Under the pieces are notes generated by a model, which was not told where the DNA came from, made no database searches, and saw only the letters and a list, made by a program, of their open reading frames with translations. A program made the translations under genes and the position numbers. 10,954 nt of DNA, taken from contig JAPLJY010000256.1 of the NCBI GenBank assembly GCA_026388345.1, positions 1 to 10,954 on the forward strand. Direction: 5' to 3'. Source of the stretch: Deltaproteobacteria bacterium (GTDB lineage Bacteria > Desulfobacterota > Syntrophia > Syntrophales > UBA5619). This document shows positions 1 to 7,800 of this stretch, piece by piece (the stretch's first letter is position 1; the number at the start of each line of letters is the position of its first letter).

Positions 1-1
1 G

Positions 2-1261
2 TTGGATGTTCGCATGCCGGGTCTCAACGGCATGGAGGTCCTCAAAAAAATCAAGGCAATAGAAGAAAATCTTCCGGTAGTGCTGGTTACGGCGTATGCG
101 GATACTCACCAAGCCGTGGAAGCGATGAAGGAAGGGGCCTACGATTATCTTGCCAAACCCTTCGACAATAACGAGGTCGTCTGGATTACCAGCCGCGCTC
201 TGGCGGAAGGGAAACTAAGAAGAAACCTCAAATCCATAAATGATCGTTATAAAGGAAACTTCAGTCTTATCGAGAACATGGGACCGAGCGACAAGATTGG
301 CCGGCTTGCGGCCGATGTTCACCGGGTGGCCAAGTCTGACTTTTCTGTGATCATCATGGGCGAAACGGGTTCCGGCAAAGAACTTGTCGCGAGGGCGATT
401 CACGGGGACAGCGCCCGGGCGGAAGCGCCCTTTGTGGCGGTGGATTGCGGGGCCATCCCGGAGAACCTCCTGGAGAGTGAATTGTTTGGTCATGAAAAGG
501 GGTCGTTTACCGGGGCGGACCGTCAAACGGCGGGCAAATTTGAATCGGCCCACGGCGGCGCCCTTTTCATGGATGAGATCGGGAATATGCCTCTCGGCTC
601 CCAGGCGAAGGTTCTCCGGGTCATCCAGGACCGGAAGCTCTATCGGGTAGGCGGAAACAAGCCCGTACCTGTTGATATCCGGCTTATTGTGGCGACCAAC
701 CAGGACCTCCAGGAAATGGCGGCTACAGGTACTTTTCGAAAGGATCTCTATTACCGTCTGAGCGAGTTCACAATCAATGTACCCCCCCTCCGGGAGAGAA
801 AAGAGGACATTCCCTATTTAGCCAAGCGTTTTCTGGATCTGGCCAACATCGAGTTGAACAAGATAATCGCCGGCTTTACCGATGCAGCGGTGGAGACGTT
901 GATGTCTTACGATTGGCCGGGGAATGTCCGCCAGCTCCGGTCGGTGATCCGGCGGGCCACCCTGGTAGCCAGGGATGAGATCACCGAAAATGATCTCAGC
1001 ATCAAGCGGGCTGAGGTGCCCGGACTTGCATTTTCCCCGAAGGTTCACGGTACGCCCTGGAAAAATGCATCGTTGAGTGAAATTGTCCAGCAGAGCGTCC
1101 TTGCCGTGGAAAAGGAGGTATTGAAAGAAGTCCTGCGCTTCACCGGGGGAAACAAGGCCAAGGCGGCCAGATTGTTGCGGGTCGATTACAAGACCATGCA
1201 CACGAAGGCAAAAAAATTCGGCATTCAGCAGAACGGAGAAAACAATGGCGACAAAAAATAA
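2..1261 (+). CDS. Sigma-54-dependent NtrC-family response regulator (5' partial)
   Basis: Transcriptional activator that remodels sigma-54 RNA polymerase; probably the activator of the gvp genes. The gene is cut by the window edge: the first readable codon (TTG) is an internal Leu, not a start, because the sequence enters at the receiver phospho-acceptor (Asp 2 in DVRMPGLNG), with the receiver Thr 30 and Lys 52 following. The AAA+ domain is complete: Walker A GETGSGKE (120-127), sigma-54 contact loop GSFTGA (167-172, a Ser variant of GAFTGA), Walker B FMDEIG (189-194), arginine-finger region near 246-252 and sensor II WPGNVRQL (305-312). A Fis-type helix-turn-helix lies at about 370-408 (NKAKAARLL). 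The last 17 bases overlap gvpH. Its position before gvpH matches, from memory, gvrA of the Serratia gas vesicle cluster. Family assignment is certain; the gvp target is inferred from context and the sigma-54 promoter at 7801. Confidence 0.96.
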   Translation: MDVRMPGLNGMEVLKKIKAIEENLPVVLVTAYADTHQAVEAMKEGAYDYLAKPFDNNEVVWITSRALAEGKLRRNLKSINDRYKGNFSLIENMGPSDKIGRLAADVHRVAKSDFSVIIMGETGSGKELVARAIHGDSARAEAPFVAVDCGAIPENLLESELFGHEKGSFTGADRQTAGKFESAHGGALFMDEIGNMPLGSQAKVLRVIQDRKLYRVGGNKPVPVDIRLIVATNQDLQEMAATGTFRKDLYYRLSEFTINVPPLRERKEDIPYLAKRFLDLANIELNKIIAGFTDAAVETLMSYDWPGNVRQLRSVIRRATLVARDEITENDLSIKRAEVPGLAFSPKVHGTPWKNASLSEIVQQSVLAVEKEVLKEVLRFTGGNKAKAARLLRVDYKTMHTKAKKFGIQQNGENNGDKK

Positions 1262-1934
1262 GAGCGATCGTAAAGAAACAGATGCAGACCGGGGCGACAT
1301 CGGGGGCGGTATTTTGGGCAGTTTGACAGGCTTTATAAATAACTTAGGAGATTTTGCCGAGGCGGGCGAGCGACTTTCCAAGCGGCAGACAACAACCCGG
1401 GATGCCGGGGGAAAAGGGCGCGCCGGGGAAACGGGCGGGGGCGGGAACAGTTTTAGTCGTATCCTCAGCGGTTTGACCGACATCGCCGAAAAGCTGAACG
1501 AGATTTCGGAGAAAGGGGAAACGGTCACCAAAAAGGGAGAGTTTACATTCCCCTCCAAGGAAGGCGGCATCAAGGGCGTTTATGGTTTCAGCCTGAAAAC
1601 AGGCCTCGGCGGGAAGGATGACGCCATCAAGGTGGAGCCCTTCGGCAATATCCGCAAGGACAAGAAAACCGGCGAGGCGGTGGTTCAGGAGATCCATGAA
1701 CCCCTGATCGATGTCTTCGAAGACGAAAAAGCCACCACGCTGATCGCGGAAATGCCCGGCGTGGGACCGGATGATATAAAAATCGATGTCCGGGATGATG
1801 TCCTGACGATCTCGGCCAACAAGGGGGCGAAGAAGTACCAAAAAGAGGTCCTCCTCAGCCATTCCCCCGCCAAGGACAAGATCAAGGTGACCAGCAACAA
1901 CGGCATCGTGACCATCCGCTGTGCAAAGGCGTGA
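1245..1934 (+). CDS. gvpH: Gas vesicle protein GvpH, Hsp20-like
   Basis: A 229-residue protein with a GvpH-type middle segment (YGFSLKTGLGG, 113-123) and a C-terminal alpha-crystallin (Hsp20) domain at about 152-226 (EPLIDVFED, AEMPGVGPDDIKIDV, DVLTIS, GIVTIRC). The first 110 residues are Gly/Lys rich with two short amphipathic stretches (GILGSLTGFINNLGDF and SRILSGLTDIAEKL) and look partly disordered. GvpH proteins are thought to be small chaperones that keep gas vesicle proteins soluble; in haloarchaea GvpH has been reported to bind other Gvp proteins. The ATG lies inside the end of the upstream activator gene in another frame, which suggests translational coupling. The assignment rests on the combined GvpH segment and Hsp20 fold together with the neighbours; the protein could also be described simply as an Hsp20-family protein. 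Confidence 0.9.
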   Translation: MATKNKSDRKETDADRGDIGGGILGSLTGFINNLGDFAEAGERLSKRQTTTRDAGGKGRAGETGGGGNSFSRILSGLTDIAEKLNEISEKGETVTKKGEFTFPSKEGGIKGVYGFSLKTGLGGKDDAIKVEPFGNIRKDKKTGEAVVQEIHEPLIDVFEDEKATTLIAEMPGVGPDDIKIDVRDDVLTISANKGAKKYQKEVLLSHSPAKDKIKVTSNNGIVTIRCAKA

Positions 1935-1960
1935 TAAATGATGGAGAAGGAAGAGGCATC

Positions 1961-4096
1961 ATGAAAGAGACTGAAAATCCGTTCATCAAGCTGAAGGTGA
2001 CGGAAGCATTGACCAAGGACGTCGGCCGCGCGCTGGCCCGGATGGGGCCGGAAGACCTCGAACGGCTTAAGGCTGCCGTCGGAGACACGGTGGAGGTCGA
2101 GGGAAAACGCAAGGCCCTCTGCAAGGTCATGCCCGCCTATCAGGAAATCCGCGGTCAGTCGCGGGTCCAACTCGACGGCCTGACCCGGGAGAACGCCGGC
2201 GTCGGCCTCGATGAAACGGTGAAGATCAGCAAGATGAAGTGCCGTCCGGCGGAACGGATCGTCCTGACGCCGACCAACGTCACCCCGGCGGAACGGGATC
2301 TGCAATACATCGGAAGCCTTTTGGACGGCCTGCCGGTCCTGGAGGGGGCCAAGATCCAGGCAGCCCTGTTCGGCAGCCGCGCCGCCTTCTTCAAGGTCGA
2401 AGCCGTGACGCCCAAGGGTCCGGTGATCATCAACCCGGCCACCATCCTGGTCATCGGCAAGTCCCAGGGTGAAGAAGGGGGCGGCCGAACCCTCGCCTAT
2501 GAAGACATCGGCGGCCTGAAATCCCAGCTCCAACGCATACGGGAAATGATCGAGCTGCCTCTGCGCTATCCCGAGGTCTTTGAACGCCTGGGGATCGACG
2601 CGCCCAAGGGCGTGCTCCTCTACGGCCCTCCCGGCTGCGGGAAGACCCTCATCGCCCGCGCCATCGCCCACGAGACGGAGGCCAATTTCTTTTCCATCAG
2701 CGGGCCGGAGATCATCCACAAGTTCTACGGCGAAAGCGAGGCCCACCTCCGGAAAATATTTGAAGAGGCGACCAAAAAGGGACCGAGCATCCTGTTCCTG
2801 GACGAGATCGACGCCATCGCCCCCCGTAGGGAAAACGTTGTCGGGGATGTGGAAAAGCGGGTCGTCGCCCAGCTCCTTGCCCTCATGGACGGCCTGAACA
2901 AAAGACAGAACGTCATCGTCATCGCCGCCACCAACATCCCCAACGCCCTTGACCCGGCCCTGCGGCGTCCGGGGCGGTTCGACCGGGAGATCGTCATTCC
3001 GATCCCGGACCGGCGCGGCCGCATGGAGATCCTGGAGATTCACAGCCGGGGGATGCCTCTGGCGGAAGACGTCCGGATGGAGCATCTGGCGGAGATCACC
3101 CACGGCTTCGTCGGGGCGGATCTGGAGGCCCTCTGCCGGGAGGCGGCCATGAGTTGCCTGCGCCAGATCATGGGGGATATCGATTTCGCCCAGGCCGGGA
3201 TTCCCTATGAGACCCTTGCGAAGCTCGAAGTGCGGATGGAGGATTTTCTCTCCGCCCTGCGAGAGATCGAGCCTTCCGCCATCCGGGAGGTGTTTGTCGA
3301 ATCCCCCAATATCCACTGGGACGACGTGGGAGGAATGTCTTCTCTGAAAGCGCGCCTGATCGAAGCCGTGGAGTGGCCACTCAAGTATCCCCACTTTTTT
3401 GAAAAGGCCGGCGTGACGCCTCCCAAGGGGATTCTTCTCGTCGGCCCCCCGGGTTGCGGGAAGACCTTGATTGCCAAGGCGATCGCCACGGAGAGTCATG
3501 TGAATTTCATCTCCGTCAAGGGGCCGGCCTTGATGTCGAAGTGGGTTGGGGAGTCGGAGAAAGGGGTGCGGGAGATCTTTCACAAGGCAAAGCAGGCGGC
3601 CCCCTGCATCATCTTCTTCGATGAAATAGACGCCCTCGTTCCGACCCGGAGCTCCGGGTCGTCGGATTCCCATGTTTCAGAGCGGATCCTGAGCCAGTTC
3701 CTGGCCGAGTTCGACGGCATTGATGAACTCCGGGGGGTCCTCGTCCTGGGGGCGACCAACCGCATGGATATGCTGGATGCAGCGGTCCTCCGTCCGGGCC
3801 GCTTCGACGATATCGTGGAGATGATGATGCCCACCCCGGAAGACCGGGAGGCGATTTTTACCGTCCATCTCCGCCAAAAGCCTATGGCAAAAGGGGTAAA
3901 ATCAGCCGCTTTGGCTGAGAAGACGGAAGGCTTCAGCGGGGCCGACATTGCCTCCGTCGTGCGGAAAGCGGCCATGACGGCGGTACGCCGCGCTGTTTCG
4001 TCCATGGAAAAGGCCGGGGCTGGGGAACCGGACATCCTCATCAGTAGCCAGGATGTCGAAGACGCCGTTGCGGAAGTGCTCAGGGGGATGGGATGA
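1961..4096 (+). CDS. CDC48/p97-type double AAA+ ATPase
   Basis: A 711-residue ATPase with the full CDC48/VAT layout: a double-psi barrel N domain (about 5-90, LKVTEALTKDVGRALARM), a second N subdomain (about 95-165), then two AAA+ rings. D1 has Walker A GPPGCGKT (222-229), Walker B LFLDEID (D281, E282) and the arginine-finger stretch ending RRPGRFDREI (about 328-343). D2 has GPPGCGKT (495-502), IFFDEID (D554, E555) and VLRPGRFDDI (about 610). All catalytic motifs are intact in both rings, so both should hydrolyse ATP. An in-frame GTG lies at 1931 inside the end of gvpH, but the ATG at 1961 is chosen because GGAGAAGGAAGAGG stands just upstream and the N domain starts cleanly from it. CDC48 family members unfold or extract proteins. 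Here it sits between gvpH and gvpF/L with an ATGA junction, so a role in remodelling vesicle proteins is likely but inferred. Confidence 0.95.
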   Translation: MKETENPFIKLKVTEALTKDVGRALARMGPEDLERLKAAVGDTVEVEGKRKALCKVMPAYQEIRGQSRVQLDGLTRENAGVGLDETVKISKMKCRPAERIVLTPTNVTPAERDLQYIGSLLDGLPVLEGAKIQAALFGSRAAFFKVEAVTPKGPVIINPATILVIGKSQGEEGGGRTLAYEDIGGLKSQLQRIREMIELPLRYPEVFERLGIDAPKGVLLYGPPGCGKTLIARAIAHETEANFFSISGPEIIHKFYGESEAHLRKIFEEATKKGPSILFLDEIDAIAPRRENVVGDVEKRVVAQLLALMDGLNKRQNVIVIAATNIPNALDPALRRPGRFDREIVIPIPDRRGRMEILEIHSRGMPLAEDVRMEHLAEITHGFVGADLEALCREAAMSCLRQIMGDIDFAQAGIPYETLAKLEVRMEDFLSALREIEPSAIREVFVESPNIHWDDVGGMSSLKARLIEAVEWPLKYPHFFEKAGVTPPKGILLVGPPGCGKTLIAKAIATESHVNFISVKGPALMSKWVGESEKGVREIFHKAKQAAPCIIFFDEIDALVPTRSSGSSDSHVSERILSQFLAEFDGIDELRGVLVLGATNRMDMLDAAVLRPGRFDDIVEMMMPTPEDREAIFTVHLRQKPMAKGVKSAALAEKTEGFSGADIASVVRKAAMTAVRRAVSSMEKAGAGEPDILISSQDVEDAVAEVLRGMG

Positions 4097-4881
4097 GTAC
4101 GGGAATCTATCTTTTCTGCCTGACTCCGGCCGAGCCTCTTCCAAAGATCGCCGGAACAGGGATCGACGGGGAACACCTCATTTTTATTGAGGTCATCGGG
4201 GATGTCGCCGCCGTCCTTGCAGAGGTGAATATCGAGGACTTCACCGGCACCGAAGCCCAGCAGAAAATGGAAGACCTGAAATGGGTGGCCCCCCGGGCGC
4301 TGCGCCATGAAAAGGTCGTCCTGTCCGCAATGGAGCAGGGGCCGGTGCTCCCCGTCCGTTTCGGCACGGTCTTTTCTTCAATAGAAGCCGCGGCGGAACC
4401 ACTGCGGCAGCGTCAGGATGTCCTGCTGAAGTTTTTCCAGGATACAATCGATAAAAAAGAATGGACTCTCAAGGGATACGTGGATCGGTCCCAGGCCCGG
4501 GCGCGAATGATGGCGGTCCGTCTGGCGGCGGAAAAGGAACAATTGGCAGGGCTTTCTCCCGGTAAGCGCTATTTTTTAGAGCAGAAAATCAAGGGAGCCG
4601 TGGATAAGGATGTGGCAGCCTGGCTGAAAGAGATGGGGCGAGACATCTTAAGCGTCGCGAAGAAGATCTCCGTGGGGTTCAGTGAATGCCGTCTCCAGTC
4701 GCAGGATGTCACCGGCAGGGACGAGGAGATGTTTTTCCACGGCGCCCTGCTCGTTCCCGACGGGTCCGCGACGGTCCTGCAAGGCATAACGAACGAATGG
4801 AACACGCGCCATGAAGCTCAGGGGCTTCAAATTGAGCTTTCCGGCCCCTGGCCGCCCTATCATTTCGCCCCGGCTCTTTAG
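4093..4881 (+). CDS. gvpF: Gas vesicle protein GvpF/GvpL family (first copy)
   Basis: A 262-residue GvpL/GvpF family protein. Signatures visible: an N-terminal beta strand start (IYLFCL), the central VLPVRFGTVF (85-94) typical of the family, a charged helical middle (about 100-195), and the near-C-terminal GPWPPYHF (251-258), which is the best-known mark of GvpF/L. Family members are minor structural or accessory proteins needed early in vesicle formation; GvpF has been found at the gas-facing side in cyanobacteria and interacts with GvpA. The start codon overlaps the stop of the CDC48-type gene (ATGA), so translation is probably coupled. F versus L cannot be decided from sequence alone. Confidence 0.95.
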   Translation: MSTGIYLFCLTPAEPLPKIAGTGIDGEHLIFIEVIGDVAAVLAEVNIEDFTGTEAQQKMEDLKWVAPRALRHEKVVLSAMEQGPVLPVRFGTVFSSIEAAAEPLRQRQDVLLKFFQDTIDKKEWTLKGYVDRSQARARMMAVRLAAEKEQLAGLSPGKRYFLEQKIKGAVDKDVAAWLKEMGRDILSVAKKISVGFSECRLQSQDVTGRDEEMFFHGALLVPDGSATVLQGITNEWNTRHEAQGLQIELSGPWPPYHFAPAL

Positions 4882-4892
4882 GAAGAGGGATC

Positions 4893-5651
4893 ATGGCTTA
4901 TCTGGTATATGGTGTCGTGAAAGAGCCGGCGGTTGTCGGCTCGTCCATGGCGGGGATGAAGGGCCAGGCAGTGTCCTTTGTTGCCGGTCACGGACTGTGT
5001 GCGGCCGTATCGGAGCTAGACGTTGAAGAGAGCGCGCCGCCCGTTTCGGAACTCATGGTTTATAGCAAGGTTGTGGAGGATCTCCATCGCCTGCAGGCGG
5101 TTGTCCCCATGAGATACGGCTGTTTCCTCAATGGAATTAAGGCAATTCGGAACGCCCTGAAGGAGAGGCAGCGTCAGTATGATACCCTGCTTGCACAATT
5201 GGAAGGCCATGTCGAAATGGGTATCCGGATACTTCTTCCCGAAAAGGAGTGGCGTCCCCGGCAGGAGGAGACGATGAAGGGGCGAGACGCTCTTTCTACT
5301 GTGGGAACAACGGCGCAGCCGAAGGATGAACAGTCGGTTGACGGTCGCGCCTATCTTGCCATCCGGAAGGCTCATTACCAAATGCAAAATGAGACGCTGC
5401 AGGATCGCCAGGCGCTTATCGATCGCTATATCCGGGCCTTTTCCGGTCTTTACGCCAAACACCGGACAGAAACGGATACGAAAAACGGCGCCGTCATTTT
5501 ATCCCTCTATTTCCTGACACCGGAAAGCAAGGTCAACCGTTTCCGGGAGACCTTCGGGCGGGTAGCGGAAAACGGAGACGCCAAGGCCATGCTCAGCGGC
5601 CCCTGGCCGCCCTATAATTTTGTCACCACCGATCTCGCAGCGGCTAAGTAA
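4893..5651 (+). CDS. gvpL: Gas vesicle protein GvpF/GvpL family (second copy)
   Basis: A 252-residue GvpL/GvpF family protein following the first after an 11-bp gap, with GGAAGAGGG as ribosome binding site. It shows AYLVYGVV at the start, VVPMRYGCFL (70-79) where the first copy has VLPVRFGTVF, a charged helical middle, VILSLYFLTP (201-210), and the C-terminal signature GPWPPYNF (236-243). Outside these motifs it is clearly different from the upstream copy, so this is an old paralogue and not a recent duplication. Two or three GvpF/L paralogues in one cluster are common in bacteria. The L symbol is a convenience; this could equally be named gvpF2. Confidence 0.93.
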   Translation: MAYLVYGVVKEPAVVGSSMAGMKGQAVSFVAGHGLCAAVSELDVEESAPPVSELMVYSKVVEDLHRLQAVVPMRYGCFLNGIKAIRNALKERQRQYDTLLAQLEGHVEMGIRILLPEKEWRPRQEETMKGRDALSTVGTTAQPKDEQSVDGRAYLAIRKAHYQMQNETLQDRQALIDRYIRAFSGLYAKHRTETDTKNGAVILSLYFLTPESKVNRFRETFGRVAENGDAKAMLSGPWPPYNFVTTDLAAAK

Positions 5652-5666
5652 AAGGAGAGACCCAAG

Positions 5667-7166
5667 ATGGGAGACAAAACCCTGAAAGCAACAGACCATG
5701 ACCTTTCGGCACGGTACGAACGGCTCTACACCATGCTCCTGGATGCGATTCCCTCGTCCGTCCTCCTGATCGATCAAAATATGTGCACTGTCTCGGCGAA
5801 TCGCAATTTTCTCGAAAAGGGACAGCGCACCCTCGCCAATACCATCGGCTACCGGCTGGAAGAGGTATTTCCCACCGTCATCCTCGACCAGATGGATATT
5901 ACCAAGCGCATCCGCCAGGTCATCGAAAATAATCAACCGGTTAAGGGAGAGCGGATGACCTACCGCGCCCCTGGGGTGCCCATCCGCATTTATTACTACA
6001 GCATCCTGCCCTTCACCTGGCAGAGACAGGTGGAAGGAGCCATCCTCCTTATGGAAGATGTGACAGAGCAGGTGCGCCTGAGCGAAGAGGTCCGGCAGGT
6101 GGAGCGGCACCTGGGAAGTGTCGTGGAGAGCGCCAGCGATCTCGTCCTGTCCACGGACAAAAAGGGTAGGATTCTGACGTGGAATGCGGCGGCGGAGAGG
6201 CTGTCCGGCTATCCCGCCGCGGAGGCGAGGGAACACGATTTTATCGATTTCTGCACCGATGAGGACCGCAAGGATATCCGGGAGATTTTTTCCCGCATTG
6301 ATACACGTAAGTACGCCCGCCAGATGAAGGAATTCTCCTTGCGGACCAAGCAGGAGACCTTCATTCCCGTTTCCTGGGTCTTTTCGCCCCTGAAGGACAG
6401 TTCCAATCAGACGGCGGGCGTCGTGGCCGTGGGCAGGGATTTGACGGAGAGAAGGAAATTTGAGACGGAACTCCATCAATCCCAGAAATTTGCCGCCCTT
6501 GGGGTCATGGCGGGCGGCATTGCTCATGAAATCCGAAACCCCTTGGCCATCTGCTCTTCCAGCGCCCAGTTTCTTATGGAAGAGGACGGCACGCCGGAGT
6601 TTCGCCGGGAGTGCGCGGAAAAGATCCACCAGGGCATCCAGCGGACCTCGGCCATCATCGAGAATCTCCTCAAATATTCCCATCCTGCCACGACGACCCG
6701 GACAACCCTGGTCAATCTCGCGTCCCTGATCAGGGAAACCCTGACCCTGGTCACCTATCACGCCAAGATCCACAAGATTGAAATGACTCCATCCTTTCCC
6801 AAAGAGCCCATCATGGTGCAAGGGGTCGCCACCCTGCTCCAGCAGGTCTTCATGAATCTTTTTTTAAACGCGATCAACGCCATGCCCAACGGCGGGCACC
6901 TGGGAATTGACGTGAAGATGGATCATCAAGAGGTCCGGGTGCAAGTTACGGACACCGGTTGCGGCATCTCCCCCCGGGAAATCGGAAAGATCTTCGATCC
7001 TTTCTATACGACTTCCATCGTGGGACAAGGGACCGGCCTCGGCCTGTCTCTCTGTTATTCCATCGTAAAGCAGCACCGGGGGACCATTGAAGCGGAAAGT
7101 GTGGAAGGCCGGGGCAGTGTCTTTACCGTAAAATTGCCCGCCCGTTTTGGCGGAGGAGAATCATGA
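5667..7166 (+). CDS. Soluble PAS-domain sensor histidine kinase
   Basis: A 499-residue cytosolic sensor kinase with no membrane segment or signal peptide. Two PAS domains are visible (about 20-135, ending LLMEDVTEQVRLSEEV; about 145-265, with LSTDKKGRILTWNAAAERLSGY and ending VVAVGRDLTERR). The HisKA dimerisation helix carries the phospho-acceptor His 287 in GGIAHEIRNPL, and the HATPase domain has the N box (NLFLNAINAM, 397-406), G1 DTGCGI (429-434), FDPFYTT (443-449) and G2 GTGLGL (455-460). It resembles NtrB-type kinases, which pair with sigma-54 activators. The ATG follows AAAGGAGAG by about 8 bases. Its stop overlaps the next start (ATGA), so the receiver protein is its most likely first partner; the sigma-54 regulator at the start of the window is a second candidate. 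The signal sensed by the PAS domains cannot be read from sequence. Confidence 0.96.
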   Translation: MGDKTLKATDHDLSARYERLYTMLLDAIPSSVLLIDQNMCTVSANRNFLEKGQRTLANTIGYRLEEVFPTVILDQMDITKRIRQVIENNQPVKGERMTYRAPGVPIRIYYYSILPFTWQRQVEGAILLMEDVTEQVRLSEEVRQVERHLGSVVESASDLVLSTDKKGRILTWNAAAERLSGYPAAEAREHDFIDFCTDEDRKDIREIFSRIDTRKYARQMKEFSLRTKQETFIPVSWVFSPLKDSSNQTAGVVAVGRDLTERRKFETELHQSQKFAALGVMAGGIAHEIRNPLAICSSSAQFLMEEDGTPEFRRECAEKIHQGIQRTSAIIENLLKYSHPATTTRTTLVNLASLIRETLTLVTYHAKIHKIEMTPSFPKEPIMVQGVATLLQQVFMNLFLNAINAMPNGGHLGIDVKMDHQEVRVQVTDTGCGISPREIGKIFDPFYTTSIVGQGTGLGLSLCYSIVKQHRGTIEAESVEGRGSVFTVKLPARFGGGES

Positions 7167-7537
7167 ACGAAAAACAGGCCCCGATTCTCGTTGTGGACGA
7201 TGAGCCGGAGATGTGCTGGATTCTGGAGAATATTATCCGCAGAACGGGCTTTTCCTGTATGACGGCCTTGAGCGCCGGGGAAGCCATAGCCCTGACAAAA
7301 AGCAATAAATTCGGCATGGCCTTTTTAGACGCCAAACTTCCGGACATTGACGGTCTCGAGTTGGCCCGGAAGCTCCGTAAAACAAATGCCAGCCTGCCGA
7401 TCGTCATCGTTTCCGGCTATTTCTACCAGGATGATCCGACCATTGAAGGGGTCCTCCGGGAGGGGCTGATCGCCGCCTTCGTCGGCAAGCCCTTCGATCA
7501 TGATGAGATCGTGAGCGTCATCACCCGCTTCGCCTGA
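7163..7537 (+). CDS. Stand-alone receiver-domain response regulator
   Basis: A 124-residue protein made only of a CheY-like receiver domain, with no DNA-binding or enzyme output. All phosphorylation residues are present: the acidic pair Asp 12/Asp 13 (VVDDEPE), the phospho-acceptor Asp 56 (FLDAKLPDIDG), Ser 84 (VSGY) and Lys 109 (GKPFD). It overlaps the kinase gene by four bases, so the two are probably made together. With no output domain it may work as a relay intermediate, a phosphate sink, or by binding another protein such as the kinase or the sigma-54 activator. By position it matches the small receiver gene (gvrC) I recall at the end of the Serratia gas vesicle regulatory operon. It is the last gene of the operon before a 353-bp non-coding region. 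Confidence 0.95.
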   Translation: MNEKQAPILVVDDEPEMCWILENIIRRTGFSCMTALSAGEAIALTKSNKFGMAFLDAKLPDIDGLELARKLRKTNASLPIVIVSGYFYQDDPTIEGVLREGLIAAFVGKPFDHDEIVSVITRFA

Positions 7538-7542
7538 CGGTA

Positions 7543-7556
7543 GGGAAGGCCTTCCC
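7543..7556. promoter_or_regulatory. Perfect 14-bp palindrome after the receiver gene
   Basis: GGGAAGGCCTTCCC is a perfect inverted repeat beginning six bases after the receiver gene stop. It has no unpaired loop and no T tract follows, so it is a poor intrinsic terminator; a dimer-binding site for a regulator is an alternative. It lies about 270-285 bp upstream of the predicted transcription start at 7827, within reach of a sigma-54 enhancer protein. Confidence 0.4.
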
Positions 7557-7563
7557 GCTATTG

Positions 7564-7593
7564 TGGAATGGATTCCATAGTTACGATTCCATA
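7564..7593. promoter_or_regulatory. Half-site cluster, possible activator binding site
   Basis: The 9-mer GATTCCATA occurs twice as a direct repeat (7571-7579 and 7585-7593, 14-base period), and the first copy also forms an inverted repeat with TGGAAT at 7564-7569 (TGGAATGGATTCCA). Three half-sites in 30 bases of non-coding DNA, about 235-260 bp upstream of the sigma-54 promoter's start point, look like an upstream activator sequence. The binding protein is unknown; the NtrC-family regulator in this window is the natural candidate. Confidence 0.4.
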
Positions 7594-7643
7594 ACCACCG
7601 CCAAATGAGCGCAGACCTCCTCAATTTTTATACTATTGACGCA

Positions 7644-7764
7644 TTCGTAAAAAGCCTGAAAACCCCCTGCTCTGTCATTCCCGTGAAAACGGGAATCCAG
7701 TCTTTCCGGGTAGTTTCATACTCTCTGGATTCCCGCCTGCGCGGGAATGACGACTTTTTGCGAA
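7644..7764. repeat. MITE-like palindromic repeat element
   Basis: A nested inverted-repeat element of about 121 bp. Outer ends TTCGTAAAAAG (7644-7654) and CTTTTTGCGAA (7754-7764) are complementary with one mismatch. Inside are two 27-base arms, GTCATTCCCG...CGGGAATCCAG (7674-7700) and CTGGATTCCCGC...GCGGGAATGAC (7725-7751), each a hairpin on its own and complementary to each other, separated by 24 bases. It encodes no transposase. Similar GTCATTCC/GGAATGAC repeats are scattered through many proteobacterial genomes and are commonly mistaken for short ORFs. It sits between the candidate activator sites and the gvpA promoter. Confidence 0.75.
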
Positions 7765-7800
7765 CCAAGCCTGTCACGGCAGATCCTGTTCCCGGAGGGC

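Noticed and set aside
1931..1960. Alternative GTG start for the CDC48-type ATPase
   Set aside because: It would add ten residues unlike the family, lies inside the gvpH stop region, and lacks the good ribosome binding site that precedes the ATG at 1961.
1685..3673. A 662-codon open frame on the minus strand, plus several shorter ones opposite the same genes
   Set aside because: It lies opposite gvpH and the CDC48-type ATPase, whose motifs are intact on the plus strand. The translated product is His/Asp/Arg/Gly rich with no recognisable domain; it is a codon-bias shadow.
5499..6821. A 440-codon open frame on the minus strand
   Set aside because: It is antisense to the second GvpF/L gene and the histidine kinase, which have complete domain motifs; no family features in the antisense product.
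7674..7751. CRISPR-like repeated arms
   Set aside because: The arms are inverted hairpins with one spacer only; there is no series of direct repeats and no cas gene.
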